A model generated the notes under the pieces. The model saw only the letters and a list, made by a program, of their open reading frames with translations. It searched no databases and had not been told where the DNA came from. A stretch of DNA of 64,000 nucleotides, taken from assembly GCA_963814055.1 (NCBI GenBank), contig CAWFBJ010000020.1, positions 1 through 64,000 on the forward strand, in the 5' to 3' direction. The stretch comes from AWTP1-13 sp963814055. GTDB taxonomy: Bacteria; Pseudomonadota; Alphaproteobacteria; Rhizobiales; Hyphomicrobiaceae. A program made the position numbers and the translations under genes. This document shows, in pieces, positions 17,659-26,060 of this stretch; position 1 is the stretch's first letter; the number at the start of each line of letters is the position of its first letter.

Positions 17659-17844
17659 GTGTTCTCTGCGGAGACGTTCGAAGAGATTGGCAAAATGAGC
17701 CACGCGCACGTCATGGAACAAATGCAAAAGGGTGACGAAGCGCACCTCAATGCCGCAAAAAGTATGCGAAACAGTACGCCAGAACAGCAGCAAGCCGTGA
17801 TGGCAGACTTTAAGAAGAAGTTTGATCAGGCTCCCAACGCTTAA
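17659..17844 (+). pseudogene. Fragment of a DUF1059-like small protein
   Basis: About 61 codons starting at a weak GTG encode FSAETFEEIGKMSHAHVMEQ, then KGDEAHLNAAKSMRN and a charged helix. This resembles the C-terminal two thirds of small DUF1059-type proteins, which normally begin with a CKxLGGxC metal-binding motif. Here a stop lies four codons upstream and the cysteine motif is missing. It could also be a complete small helical protein of another family. Confidence 0.4.
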
Positions 17845-18384
17845 CCGGAACCGGGCCTTCTCATTGTCTGCCGCCAGAAACGCAACGGAACACATCGCCA
17901 TTTATGCCGTTCGTCTTCTCGGTGGTTCACGCTCTCTGCGTTCGCGGAAAAGTCGAGGCCGACGAGAAGCAATAGGATGTCCAATCCTCCAACCCAACGC
18001 TCGAAGTAAACCGGCCAGAATTTAGCCCTAGACGGTGATTTGGTCCTACCCTCACTTTGCCACCGACAAGACGCGTCTTGCCGTCAGTGACTCTCCAAAC
18101 AAGCCCTGGGCGCATGGCAGAACCGTTCCACTGTTTGCCAGGAAGGGACCGCCCCTTCTTGCCCCTAAAGCCCATTTGACATTCTCCGCAGACGATCAGA
18201 CCTGCGATGTCGGCAGCCAGGTCTTGCGAATGGCTCGGGCTTGGCGCTGCCGTAGCGACGGTGGTGCCCAAGCACTGTGCTGGGTCGCGCGAGCTAAGCC
18301 GGTCCACCTGCCACGGTATGACCCAGGGATAGCCCAGACCAGCGCATCATACGCTTACGAACAAAGCTAAGATGTTGATTTCAA
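17845..18384. other. Intergenic region next to the half tRNA, no gene recognised
   Basis: No convincing reading frame was found. A 126-codon minus-strand frame (17927-18307) lacks motifs and an RBS. This side of the half tRNA would be chromosomal DNA in a standard integration model. Confidence 0.4.
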
Positions 18385-18435
18385 TGGCGACCCCGGCAGG
18401 ACTTGAACCTGCGACCCCCTGATTAGGAAGTCAGG
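18385..18435 (-). tRNA. 3' half of tRNA-Arg(CCT), probable attachment site
   Basis: On the minus strand CCTGA-CTTCCTAA-TCAGG is an anticodon arm with anticodon CCT, followed by a T arm (GCAGG-TTCAAGT-CCTGC), the 3' acceptor strand and an encoded CCA at 18387-18385. The anticodon loop has eight bases instead of seven, so one T is extra. The D arm and 5' acceptor half are absent; an element gene end (stop at 18439) takes their place. An orphan 3' half next to tyrosine recombinase genes is the usual footprint of tRNA-targeted integration. It is not a functional tRNA gene. Confidence 0.8.
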
Positions 18436-18438
18436 TAG

Positions 18439-19133
18439 TCAAGTTTGTGAGCTGTTCTGCCGCCATCGTTGTGCCAGCCCTGCATCCAGGCGCGGCTCTA
18501 TTTCTCGCGCAATAAACGTGCACTGGGCATTGGGCGCCATCACCTTGAAGAGTTCGCACAGCAATCGCGCCTGCGCTTGTTCGCGCAGTGCTCCCGCGGC
18601 GGTGATATCGCACACGCCGCCGTAATGCCAACGACCGACCTTGACGAGACCCGCCCTAATCCCCGCCTCTCGCGGAGAGCACTCAAGTCTGCAGACTGCC
18701 GCAAAATGCTCCGGATGGGAGCGCTTCAGCGCCAGGAGCAGGCGATCCCGGGCAGTCGAGGCGGTGGGAATTGTGTAGAAGCGCGCAAAACCCTCGTCAT
18801 TGACGAGCTTTTTGGTCGGCCGCCCGGGCTCGCGTGCAGTGCGTTCGAGGAGGTCCGTCCAATGCGGCAAAATTGCCATTGGCAAGCAGGGCGTATCGCA
18901 GCATCTTCAAGGGCGGCAACGAACGCACCCCCAAACCAGTTGGAGGCAGAGCGATCGCAAACTCAGCGAAAGATTCGAACGGCCTGCCCGACTTGCCACA
19001 GCTGCTCGCGCACGACCTCATCCAGAGCGTCGATCATGGTGTGCAAGCTCATGTCCGAATACTCTGACAAGGCCCGCTGCACCACGCACACTGGGTCATT
19101 CTGCGATCCGGTCAGGGCATTCAGCCAACGCAT
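18439..19133 (-). CDS. Mobile-element hypothetical protein, frameshifted
   Basis: Three adjoining frames give one protein of about 230 aa. It starts MRWLNALTGSQNDPVCVVQR at ATG 19133, continues SFAEFAIALPPTGLGVRSLP (break near 18980), and ends with WTDLLERTAREPGRPTKKLV and FYTIPTASTARDRLLLALKR (break near 18880) to the stop at 18439. It lies 12 bp after the integrase stop on the same strand and ends next to the half tRNA. I recall similar proteins next to integrases in other elements but cannot name a function. Confidence 0.55.
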
Positions 19134-19145
19134 GACGTCGCTCCA

Positions 19146-20246
19146 TCAGTGAGGGTGGTGCCTTGCGTTTTCCAAGAACCGCATCACCTGATCGATAGCC
19201 TCGCCTTTGAGGGGGTGGCTATCAGTTCTGCCCAATCCCCGGATCAGTTCAGCCTGCCGGTCATGAGCAACCTGGCCGTAGCTCGAAAAGGTGGTGAGCA
19301 CCTGCTCGTGGCCCAGGTTCTGGCTCCAGGCCTTGAACTCCTCGGGCGTACGACACACACGCTCGCCAAGCTGCGCCAGCGTCTTGCGAAATGAATGCGG
19401 ATTGGCATAAGCCAGCCCGGCATCGGTGAACGCTTGCTTGAAGATGCGCCTGATAGGCGTTGCGTTCGACCAGCCTAGTCGCGCCAAACCATCGGCCTGA
19501 AAGCACTTATCCTCATTGATCCCGACCTGCGTGGCCGGAAACAGAGGGTCGCTGTCGCCGAACAGCTTGTCCTTTCGCAGGTACTCAACCCAGTCCATGA
19601 CGATTTGGCGGATCTCGTCGCCGACGGGGAAAAACCACGTCGTGATGGTCTTTGAGAATTTGGTGCGCACCTCCCGCGCATCCTGCAGCAGCCGTCCCTG
19701 CTCCACATCCACGTGCTTCAGTTTCAGCGATGCGATGGCGCCGTCCCGAGCGCCGGTCAGGAGCGTGAAGGCGATCAGGGCACGATTGCGCAGTTCGATG
19801 TCGCTGGTGCTCGGCATTTCCTGCACCACATGCAGGATCTGCTCGAGCGTCGGCACGGGCCGTTCGTGCGTCGCCTTCGCGATCCGGCTCTCTTTTTCGG
19901 AGAGCGCGAAATAGTCCGCATCGGCATAGGTCAGATGTGACCGGTAACCTTGCTGGCCAGCGAGCCAGTGGAAGAACGCCCGCAGAGCATTGAGGCTCGC
20001 GAACAGCGTGCTGCTGCTGAGCTTCTCGCCCGTGCGCTGACTGACCTGGTCGGCCAGCTTGCGCTTGAACCCCACGGCCTGCTGGATATGAAATCTTTTG
20101 AAGTCGCGGTATTTGGTGTACTCTTCGAACTTGCTCAGCGCGGCTGCTGCCGCGTCGATCGAGTGCTCGCTCAAGCGCCGCGCCTCCTTGAGGTAGATGA
20201 AATAGGCGCGCTTGATGCGCTCATTTTCCGGACTGTGCGTTCGCAT
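19146..20246 (-). CDS. Tyrosine recombinase (site-specific integrase)
   Basis: A 366-aa integrase. The N-terminal SAM-like core-binding domain (about residues 10-115) contains LSEHSIDAAAAALSKFEEYT. The catalytic domain has the expected residues: Arg in LLTGARDGAIASLKLKHVD, His-x-x-Arg in HSFRKTLAQLG, His in NLGHEQVLTTF, and the nucleophile Tyr in FSSYGQV. ATG 20246 is preferred, with CAGGAG 10 bases upstream, over the GTG at 20273. Its start overlaps the end of the HTH gene at 20221, so translation is coupled. It probably catalyses integration or excision at the tRNA-Arg site 700 bp downstream. Confidence 0.92.
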   Translation of the reverse strand: MRTHSPENERIKRAYFIYLKEARRLSEHSIDAAAAALSKFEEYTKYRDFKRFHIQQAVGFKRKLADQVSQRTGEKLSSSTLFASLNALRAFFHWLAGQQGYRSHLTYADADYFALSEKESRIAKATHERPVPTLEQILHVVQEMPSTSDIELRNRALIAFTLLTGARDGAIASLKLKHVDVEQGRLLQDAREVRTKFSKTITTWFFPVGDEIRQIVMDWVEYLRKDKLFGDSDPLFPATQVGINEDKCFQADGLARLGWSNATPIRRIFKQAFTDAGLAYANPHSFRKTLAQLGERVCRTPEEFKAWSQNLGHEQVLTTFSSYGQVAHDRQAELIRGLGRTDSHPLKGEAIDQVMRFLENARHHPH

Positions 20247-20726
20247 AGGTTTCGGGCTCCTGGGCCAAGTCACTGTTTAGGGAGGGGCAGGCAGTATCTG
20301 CTATACGTTGCTGTGCCTGCGGCAGCTGGACCTGCAGATCGCCGGCAGAAGCGGCCAACTTCTGCAATGAAACCCGCCGGTACATGCGGGTGCCGCAATC
20401 GCGAACAGGTCCCCCTCAGGTTTCCAGAGCTCGACGTGATCGGCAGGTAGTCGGCCTTGCGCGACACCGGATTCTTGGGAGCGCGGCAGCGCAAGCAATA
20501 GAACTGGCCGGGCCTGCACCGCTGCCTGGCTGTGCTCGCGTCGGGCATGCAGAAAGCGGGAGAGCTCGCGGCCCAGGATCAGGATCGGACGCCGATCATC
20601 GACCGGCTCCAGCCCGGACTTGAGCCAAGTGCGGACCGTGTTCTTGTGCACCTCGAACAGCATCGCAACCTCCTCCACCGTGTAGTTTCTGTGGAGCTTT
20701 ACGCGGCGCGGGTTGAGCCGCTTCAA
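20221..20726 (-). CDS. Mobile-element helix-turn-helix protein with zinc-ribbon-like C terminus, frameshifted
   Basis: Three frames join into about 168 residues. The first (TTG start at 20726) reads NYTVEEVAMLFEVHKNTVRT, an HTH, then DDRRPILILGRELSRFL. The second reads CRPGQFYCLRCRAPKNP with ADYLPITSSSGNLRG. The third reads GTRMYRRVSLQKLAASAGDL to a stop at 20221. This order (HTH, CxxC ribbon, MYRR tail) is a protein type I recall directly upstream of integrases in proteobacterial elements. The stop lies 26 bases inside the integrase gene. It may act as an excision or control factor. Confidence 0.65.
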
Positions 20727-20729
20727 TCG

Positions 20730-20945
20730 GTCAGAGCCGGTTCGAACGAGGGCGCGGATGTCTTCTACTCGCCAGGCAGTGATGCGGGGCCCCAGCTTGA
20801 CCGGCTTGCGGAAACGCCCGGACCTAACGCCCTCCCACCAGCAGCTCTTCTTGACGGGGATGATTGGTGGGATCGGCGGATTAGCCTTGGGGTCGCCGAT
20901 GATCTGAGGCAAGCGCAGGAAGCCGGTTTCAGGTAGTTGGTGCAT
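20730..20945 (-). CDS. AlpA-like DNA-binding regulator
   Basis: About 70 residues from ATG 20945. The order ETGFLRLPQIIGDP, then IPVKKSCWWEGVRSGRFRKP and GPRITAWRVEDIRALV is the AlpA family pattern, a small winged-helix protein related to excisionases that activates integrase genes or directs excision. The frame runs without a stop into the HTH protein at 20726. Normal members end just after IRALL-, so a missing stop or an indel probably fused two genes. Confidence 0.75.
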
Positions 20946-21012
20946 GTTGATCCGTCCCATATCTGGTGGACGGGACAACTAAGTTAGGCCAGCCTGCTCC
21001 GTCAAAGAGAAC

Positions 21013-22044
21013 TCAGGATGTTCTCTCCATCCGAGTTTTCCGGGTTTCCCCTGGCCCTCGTCTCCCGGCAGGCTTAGGTGGCAGCATCACGTTAGCCAGT
21101 GCCTTGCGCACGTGATCCTCCGTGATGTTGAGTTCGGGATCGTTCATCAGCGCGTTGGCGGCAATTGCCATGGCGCGCTTTACCTTCGGAGTGAGCTTGA
21201 TCGTCTTCGCATGCAGTTCCGCGGCAAACGCACGCAAAAAGGCACTGATCTTGCTATTTTGCCGTGTTGCTATCGCACATTCGATTGTGGGATCCATGAA
21301 ATCGGGCGAATAACTCGCGCATGCATCTGACAGTTGGCGCAGTATCTTCCAAACGTCCAGCTGCACTTCATTGTTCGCGTTATTGTGTTGATCGAACATT
21401 GACTTAATCATTCGTTTAATCTTCAGCTCTCTGAGTTCTCGTGAGCCAGACAGTGATTCCCACGCGTTCCCGTCCTTGCCCCAACGCGGCATAAGAATGC
21501 TCGGCAGGCGTACCCCCGTCTCTCGGAGGTCAAGGACCAGAATTGCCAGTTGGTCGGCAGCGGCAGAAATCTCGCGACTTATCCGTAGCGCTTCTTTGCC
21601 GAGCCTGCGGTATTCGGCAAAGTCCTTCCGGGCCGATCGTGCTGCGTCAATAAATGCGGGCCAGGAGTGATCATCGTCGAAGTCGTCGACCAAGAGCTCG
21701 AAGGCTTCGCTCATATGCGAGGGATCGGCGAGCCGTTCCACCATCGCAATCTCCCGAGCGTAACTCTCCGCCGCATCTAAATGACTTTGCCTGTCAGTCG
21801 TAAGGGAAATAATCAGGGGATCATTGTCATCTATGATTGGCGTCTGACAAAAATTGCAAGTGTGACATACTTCGGAAATTAAGCGCGTTGTTTCATTGAC
21901 TCGTTTCAGTTCCTCGAGCCGTTGATGCCAAAGGCCAGTGGATTCGATTTCGTCATCTTCAGACTCGGCGTCGCTGGGACGGCGATACAGAATTTTGTTT
22001 ACATACAACAGGACTGGCAGTGGCGCGCGGGTATCGGACTTCAT
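21013..22044 (-). CDS. Element-borne hypothetical protein with CxxC motif
   Basis: A 343-aa soluble, charged protein with no frameshift. It has one Cys cluster (CHTCNFCQTP) near residue 65 and otherwise helical, acidic and basic stretches (VDDFDDDHSWPAF, KIKRMIKSMFDQH). The basic tail PPKPAGRRGPGETRKTRMER could bind nucleic acid. It starts about 30 bp after the stop of the P4-type integrase on the same strand, so it is a cargo or accessory gene of the element. No function could be assigned. Confidence 0.65.
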   Translation of the reverse strand: MKSDTRAPLPVLLYVNKILYRRPSDAESEDDEIESTGLWHQRLEELKRVNETTRLISEVCHTCNFCQTPIIDDNDPLIISLTTDRQSHLDAAESYAREIAMVERLADPSHMSEAFELLVDDFDDDHSWPAFIDAARSARKDFAEYRRLGKEALRISREISAAADQLAILVLDLRETGVRLPSILMPRWGKDGNAWESLSGSRELRELKIKRMIKSMFDQHNNANNEVQLDVWKILRQLSDACASYSPDFMDPTIECAIATRQNSKISAFLRAFAAELHAKTIKLTPKVKRAMAIAANALMNDPELNITEDHVRKALANVMLPPKPAGRRGPGETRKTRMERTS

Positions 22045-22073
22045 GAGCTGTCCCGGCAGACCTGAGAGGTGTT

Positions 22074-23327
22074 TCAAGTCGCGGCGTTCTGGGAAGAAGT
22101 CGCGGCGGTTCGATGAGCGAGCATGACGATGTTGGAGGAGCCATCACACAAAGAGTTTATCAGGTCCGCCCACTGCTGCATCATGGCGCGGCGTTCTTCT
22201 AGGTATTCACCTTGATTGTAGACGGCTCGGACCTTGTTTAGTGGGGCGTGGGCGAGTTGGCGCTCGATCACATCGGGCCGGAAGCCCATTTCGTTCAAGA
22301 TGGTGGATGCCGTCGCCCGGAAGCCGTGGGCGGAGAAGCCAATACTGTTCTTGCCGTTGAACCCCATGCGCTCGAGCGCCCGGTTTAGAGTAGTTGCCGT
22401 CATGCATGCCTCAGGCTTGCGGTAGTTCGGGAAGAGACAGCCGCGTCCACCGGTGTAGGTGTGGAGTTCGCGCAGTAGGGTCAAAGCTTGTCGGGACAGC
22501 GGCACGATGTGCGGCTCCCGTTTCTTCATGCGAGAGGCGTCAATGCGCCATTCGGCACGATCGAAGTCGATCTCGGTCCACGGCGCGCTGCGCAGCTCCT
22601 TGGTACGCACGAACGTCAGTAGCATTAACCGCAGCGCGATAACGGTCGTGCGATAGCCGCCGTAGGTTTCCAGGGCCTTGGCGAAGTCGGCGATCTGGTC
22701 ACGGGCTAGTGGCTTTGCATGCTTGGTCTTCGGCCGATGGATCGCCCCCTTCAAGGCTGCCGCGGGGTCGGTGTCTGCCCGGAGTGTCGCCACAGCGTAC
22801 CTGAAGACGGCCGACGTCCACTGCCGGACCATCAGAGCCACGGTCTCAGCCCCCCTTCCCTCTATCCGCCGCACGATTTCGAGGAGGTGCGCCGCCGTAA
22901 CCGACTTGATGGGTAGGGCGCCGATGTGCGGGAGAACATCGGCGGCCAGGAATCGTTCGACCTGCCTGCTGTAGTAGGGAGTCCAGAGTGGCTTCTTCCT
23001 CTCGATCCACTCCATTGCGACCACTTTGAAGGTGTTGGCATTGGCGGCATGGGTTGCCATTCGTTTGGCGTGACGGTCGTGCGAGGGATGGATGCCTTGC
23101 TTGACCAGTCTGCGCGCATCTGCCCGCTGTTCCCGCGCCCCGGCCAGGCCCAGCGCCGGATACTCGCCCAGGGCAAACAGATTCTCTTTGCCCGCGATCC
23201 GATAGCGGTAGCGCCATAGCTTGGCCCCGGTGGGTCGGACCTCAAGGTAGAGCCCGCCGGCATCGGTCAGCTTAAGAGGCTTGTCGCTCGGCTTGACGTT
23301 ACGGATCTTTGCGTCTGTCAGTGTCAT
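22074..23327 (-). CDS. P4-type tyrosine recombinase (DUF4102 integrase)
   Basis: A 417-aa integrase. The N-terminal DUF4102 DNA-binding domain is clear (LTDAKIRNVKPSDKPLKLTD, then GGLYLEVRPTGAKLWRYRYR). A SAM-like core-binding domain follows (WIERKKPLWTPYYSRQVERF). The catalytic domain has Arg in LLTFVRTKELRSAPW, His-x-x-Arg in AHGFRATAST, His in LAHAPLNKVRAVYNQ and Tyr in the same stretch. ATG 23327 starts the DUF4102 domain exactly. Enzymes of this type integrate genomic islands into tRNA 3' ends. It is a second, only distantly related recombinase within the same 5 kb. Confidence 0.94.
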   Translation of the reverse strand: MTLTDAKIRNVKPSDKPLKLTDAGGLYLEVRPTGAKLWRYRYRIAGKENLFALGEYPALGLAGAREQRADARRLVKQGIHPSHDRHAKRMATHAANANTFKVVAMEWIERKKPLWTPYYSRQVERFLAADVLPHIGALPIKSVTAAHLLEIVRRIEGRGAETVALMVRQWTSAVFRYAVATLRADTDPAAALKGAIHRPKTKHAKPLARDQIADFAKALETYGGYRTTVIALRLMLLTFVRTKELRSAPWTEIDFDRAEWRIDASRMKKREPHIVPLSRQALTLLRELHTYTGGRGCLFPNYRKPEACMTATTLNRALERMGFNGKNSIGFSAHGFRATASTILNEMGFRPDVIERQLAHAPLNKVRAVYNQGEYLEERRAMMQQWADLINSLCDGSSNIVMLAHRTAATSSQNAAT

Positions 23328-23853
23328 GATGATGCGGGTATCCGGCCTTAGTACCCGCTTTGATACCCGCTTTCTGCCCGGATGACAACGGACGCACACG
23401 AATGCGCTTGGATGCTAATAGCTTGTAATGTCGCAGCTTTACTGCGGGCGGCGGACGAATGCGGATGTAGACGGACGCTGATGCTGCTTATCGATCAGGA
23501 CCAGCATGCCATGGGTTTAGGGGAGCGCCCCGCCGCAGGTCAAGGTTCGCGCGAAGGGAGCCTGCGGGATGACGCTTGTTACAGCAACAACCTCACACCC
23601 AACGTCACCCCCGCGTCGTGTCGGAGACGCGCCTCCGGCACGAAGGCGGGGGGCCAGGTCACGCCTCAGCGTGGATTAGGCGGATTGGAAATTGCGCGGC
23701 GCGGGCCGCGCCGACATGCGCATGGTCGGTAACCTTGAGGCTCGGTGGACTGGGTTCCCGCCTACGCGGGAATGACGCCAATTGAGGGTGCGCATGTCGC
23801 CGAACGTCACCCCGCCTCCGCGGAGGTGACGCCAATTGAAAGGGCTTCCCCTA
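23328..23853. other. Integrase upstream region and repeats, no gene
   Basis: No tRNA or gene was found. The first 70 bases before the integrase carry TACCCGCTTT twice in tandem (near 23350-23372), and GGACG...GAATGCG words recur near 23390 and 23455; these could be arm-type recombinase sites or operators. From 23601 onward the region holds palindromic dispersed repeats, including the TTCCCGC...GCGGGAA element at 23751-23777 and a related one at 23801-23833. Confidence 0.5.
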
Positions 23854-24369
23854 CTACGGCAACCGTTTCGGGCTCATGAAGTGTTCGAGCCGGCCGGCGC
23901 CGGGCTTGACTTTGGACCAGCTGCGCCCCTCGAACACGATGACGACGAGTGCGGCCGTGGGGAATTTCTGCGCCAGCGCCTGCATGACCTCCGGGTCGCC
24001 AGAGCCGGGGAGTTCCATGGCCAGCTGGTGCAGGCCGGGATCGTGCGCCACGATCATCGCATGCTGGATTGCGCCGTCGAGTTTGCGGATGCGTTTGAGG
24101 AGAGTGGACGGAGCACCGAGATAGAGGGCGTCTTCGTAGAGAACTGTGGGGGCCGTCGAAAAGTGCGGCAGCACGAGATCGAGCGTCTGGCGCGTGCGCA
24201 CCGAGGGCGAGCACAACACGAGATCGGGTGCGATGCCGTGATCGGCCATGAAGGCGCCCATGCGCGGGGCTGCCTCCAGCCCGCGCTCGTTCAACGGGCG
24301 ATCAAAGTCCTGCTGCCCGGGGTTGGCCCAGCTCGATTTGGCATGGCGCAAGAGTGACAGGGTGAGCAT
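23854..24369 (-). CDS. SixA-like histidine phosphatase
   Basis: A 171-aa phosphohistidine phosphatase of the histidine phosphatase superfamily. The RHG-type motif LLRHAKSSW supplies the catalytic His; SPSVRTRQT provides the second Arg; VAHDPGLHQLAMEL carries the second His. Length matches SixA-like proteins, which dephosphorylate histidines on signalling proteins or act on small phosphates. ATG 24369 begins the first strand directly; the upstream extension comes from a repeat and is not used. It lies about 100 bp after trpE on the same strand, with a dispersed repeat between. Confidence 0.88.
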   Translation of the reverse strand: MLTLSLLRHAKSSWANPGQQDFDRPLNERGLEAAPRMGAFMADHGIAPDLVLCSPSVRTRQTLDLVLPHFSTAPTVLYEDALYLGAPSTLLKRIRKLDGAIQHAMIVAHDPGLHQLAMELPGSGDPEVMQALAQKFPTAALVVIVFEGRSWSKVKPGAGRLEHFMSPKRLP

Positions 24370-24389
24370 CGTTATTTCACAAACACGAA

Positions 24390-24460
24390 CCTCATCCTGA
24401 GCTTGTCGAAGGATGGGCACCGGCTGCGACCTCCATGGCTCGACAAGCTCGCCACGGAGG
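24390..24460. repeat. Two-hairpin dispersed repeat, locus 1
   Basis: Two palindromic half-elements sharing the core TTCGACAAGCTC in opposite orientation lie at 24390-24418 (arm GTCGAAGGATGGG) and 24431-24460 (arm CTCGCCACGG). The same composite recurs at seven other loci in the window. This copy is the most diverged. Confidence 0.75.
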
Positions 24461-24469
24461 TCTTGGTTG

Positions 24470-26021
24470 CTATCTGTTTCCCCGCTTCACCAGTCCGGCG
24501 AAGCGGACGGCTTCTTCGGCGGCCTTGAACAGCGCCTTGGCCTTGTGGCCGCACTCGGCCTGCTCGGCCTTGGGGTTGCTGTCGGCGACGACGCCGGCGC
24601 CGGCCTGCACGTGCATGACGCCGTCCTTGACGAGAGCAGTGCGCAGCACGATGCAGCTGTCCATCTCGCCGTCGGCCGAGAAATAGCCGACGCATCCGCC
24701 GTAAGGCCCGCGCTTGTCCTTCTCCAACTCGTCGATGATCTCCATGGCGCGCACCTTGGGTGCGCCCGAGAGCGTGCCGGCGGGAAAGCCCGCCATCAGG
24801 GCATCGACGACGTCGTGCTTGCGGTCGAGCTGGCCCACGACCTGGCTGACGATGTGCATGACGTGGCTGTAGCGCTCGATGGCGAAGCTGTCGGTGACGC
24901 GGACCGAGCCGATCTTGCTGACGCGGCCGACATCGTTGCGGCCGAGGTCGAGCAGCATCAGGTGCTCGGCGCGCTCCTTGGGATCGGCGAGCAGCTCCGC
25001 TTCGAGCGCCTTGTCCTCCTCGGGCGTGGCGCCGCGGGGTCGCGTACCCGCCAGCGGACGGATGGTGACCTCGCCGTCGCGCACGCGCACGAGTATTTCG
25101 GGACTCGAGCCCACCAGCGAGAAGCCGCCGAAATCGAGGTAGAACAGGAACGGCGAAGGGTTGGTGCGGCGCAGCGCGCGGTAGAGCGCGAGCGGAGGCA
25201 GGGTGAACGGCACCGAGAAGCGCTGCGACAGCACCACCTGGAAGATGTCGCCGGCGGCGATGTATTCCTTGGCCTGCTCCACCATGCCCATGAACTCGGC
25301 CGGCGAGGTATTGGAGACCGGATCGGGCAGTGCCAGGTGGGCGCCGGACATGGATGTCGCGTGCGGCAGGGGCTCGTCCAGCGCGTGCACGACGCTGCGC
25401 AGGCGCTCCAGCGCGTGCTCGTAGGCCGTCTGCGCCTCGATGCCGGGCTTGGGACGCACCGGCGTGACGACGATCATCTCGTCCTTCACGGCATCGAAGA
25501 CGACCATGATGGTCGGTCGAACGAACACCCCGTCGGGCACGTCCAGCGCATCGGGCTTCTGGTCGGGCAGGCGCTCGATGAGCCGGATGGTGTCGTAGCC
25601 CATGTAGCCGATGACGCCGGCAGCGATCGGCGGCAGCTCCTGCGGCAGGTCGATGCGCGAGGATTGCCAGCAGCTCTCGCAGCGATTCCAGGGCGGGCTT
25701 GGGTTCCGGCTCGAAGGCATGCATGTGCGTTTGCGGGCGGCGATTGATCTCGGCCCTATCGCCGTACGAGCGCCACACGATGTCGGGCGCGATGCCGATG
25801 ATGGAATAGCGTCCGCGAACCGCGCCGCCTTCGACAGACTCCAGCAGGCAGCTCATGGGCCGGCCATCGCTGAGCTTCAGCATGGCGGAGACGGGCGTTT
25901 CGAGGTCGGCGATGAGCCGTGTCCACACGACCTGCGCACGGCCCTCCCGATAGGCCGCAGCAAACGTGCTGCGCGCCGGCTCGGCATCGAAATCGCGAGG
26001 GGCGACGTCCAGCTTCGTCAT
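24470..26021 (-). CDS. trpE: Anthranilate synthase component I, frameshifted
   Basis: TrpE converts chorismate and ammonia (from TrpG) to anthranilate, the first step of tryptophan synthesis. The N-terminal part (residues 1-120, LESVEGGAVRGRYSIIGIAP) carries the tryptophan feedback region. After a frame change near 25660-25668 the chorismate-binding domain follows: GYMGYDTIRLIERLP, LAGTRPRGATPEED, LLDLGRNDVGRVS and QAGAGVVADSNP. The total of 1552 bases equals 517 codons plus one, normal length about 516 aa. It lies 39 bp after ppiD, the order known from Rhizobiales. No trpG follows; a SixA-like gene does. The frameshift in an essential biosynthetic gene is most likely a sequence error. Confidence 0.93.
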
Positions 26022-26060
26022 GCGTTCGCATCCTGCCTGAGTAGGCGCGCGGGCGACCCG

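Noticed and set aside
17927..18307. 126-codon minus-strand frame with CGECQMGF, like a recombinase zinc ribbon
   Set aside because: Only one CxxC pair, no surrounding recombinase sequence, no RBS.
18469..19152. 227-codon plus-strand frame in the integrated element
   Set aside because: The minus strand holds a protein-like, though frameshifted, gene here that is coupled to the integrase; the plus frame has no motif or RBS.
24413..25747. 444-codon plus-strand open frame opposite trpE
   Set aside because: Antisense shadow of trpE with biased composition (His, Asp, Gly, Leu) and no recognisable domain.
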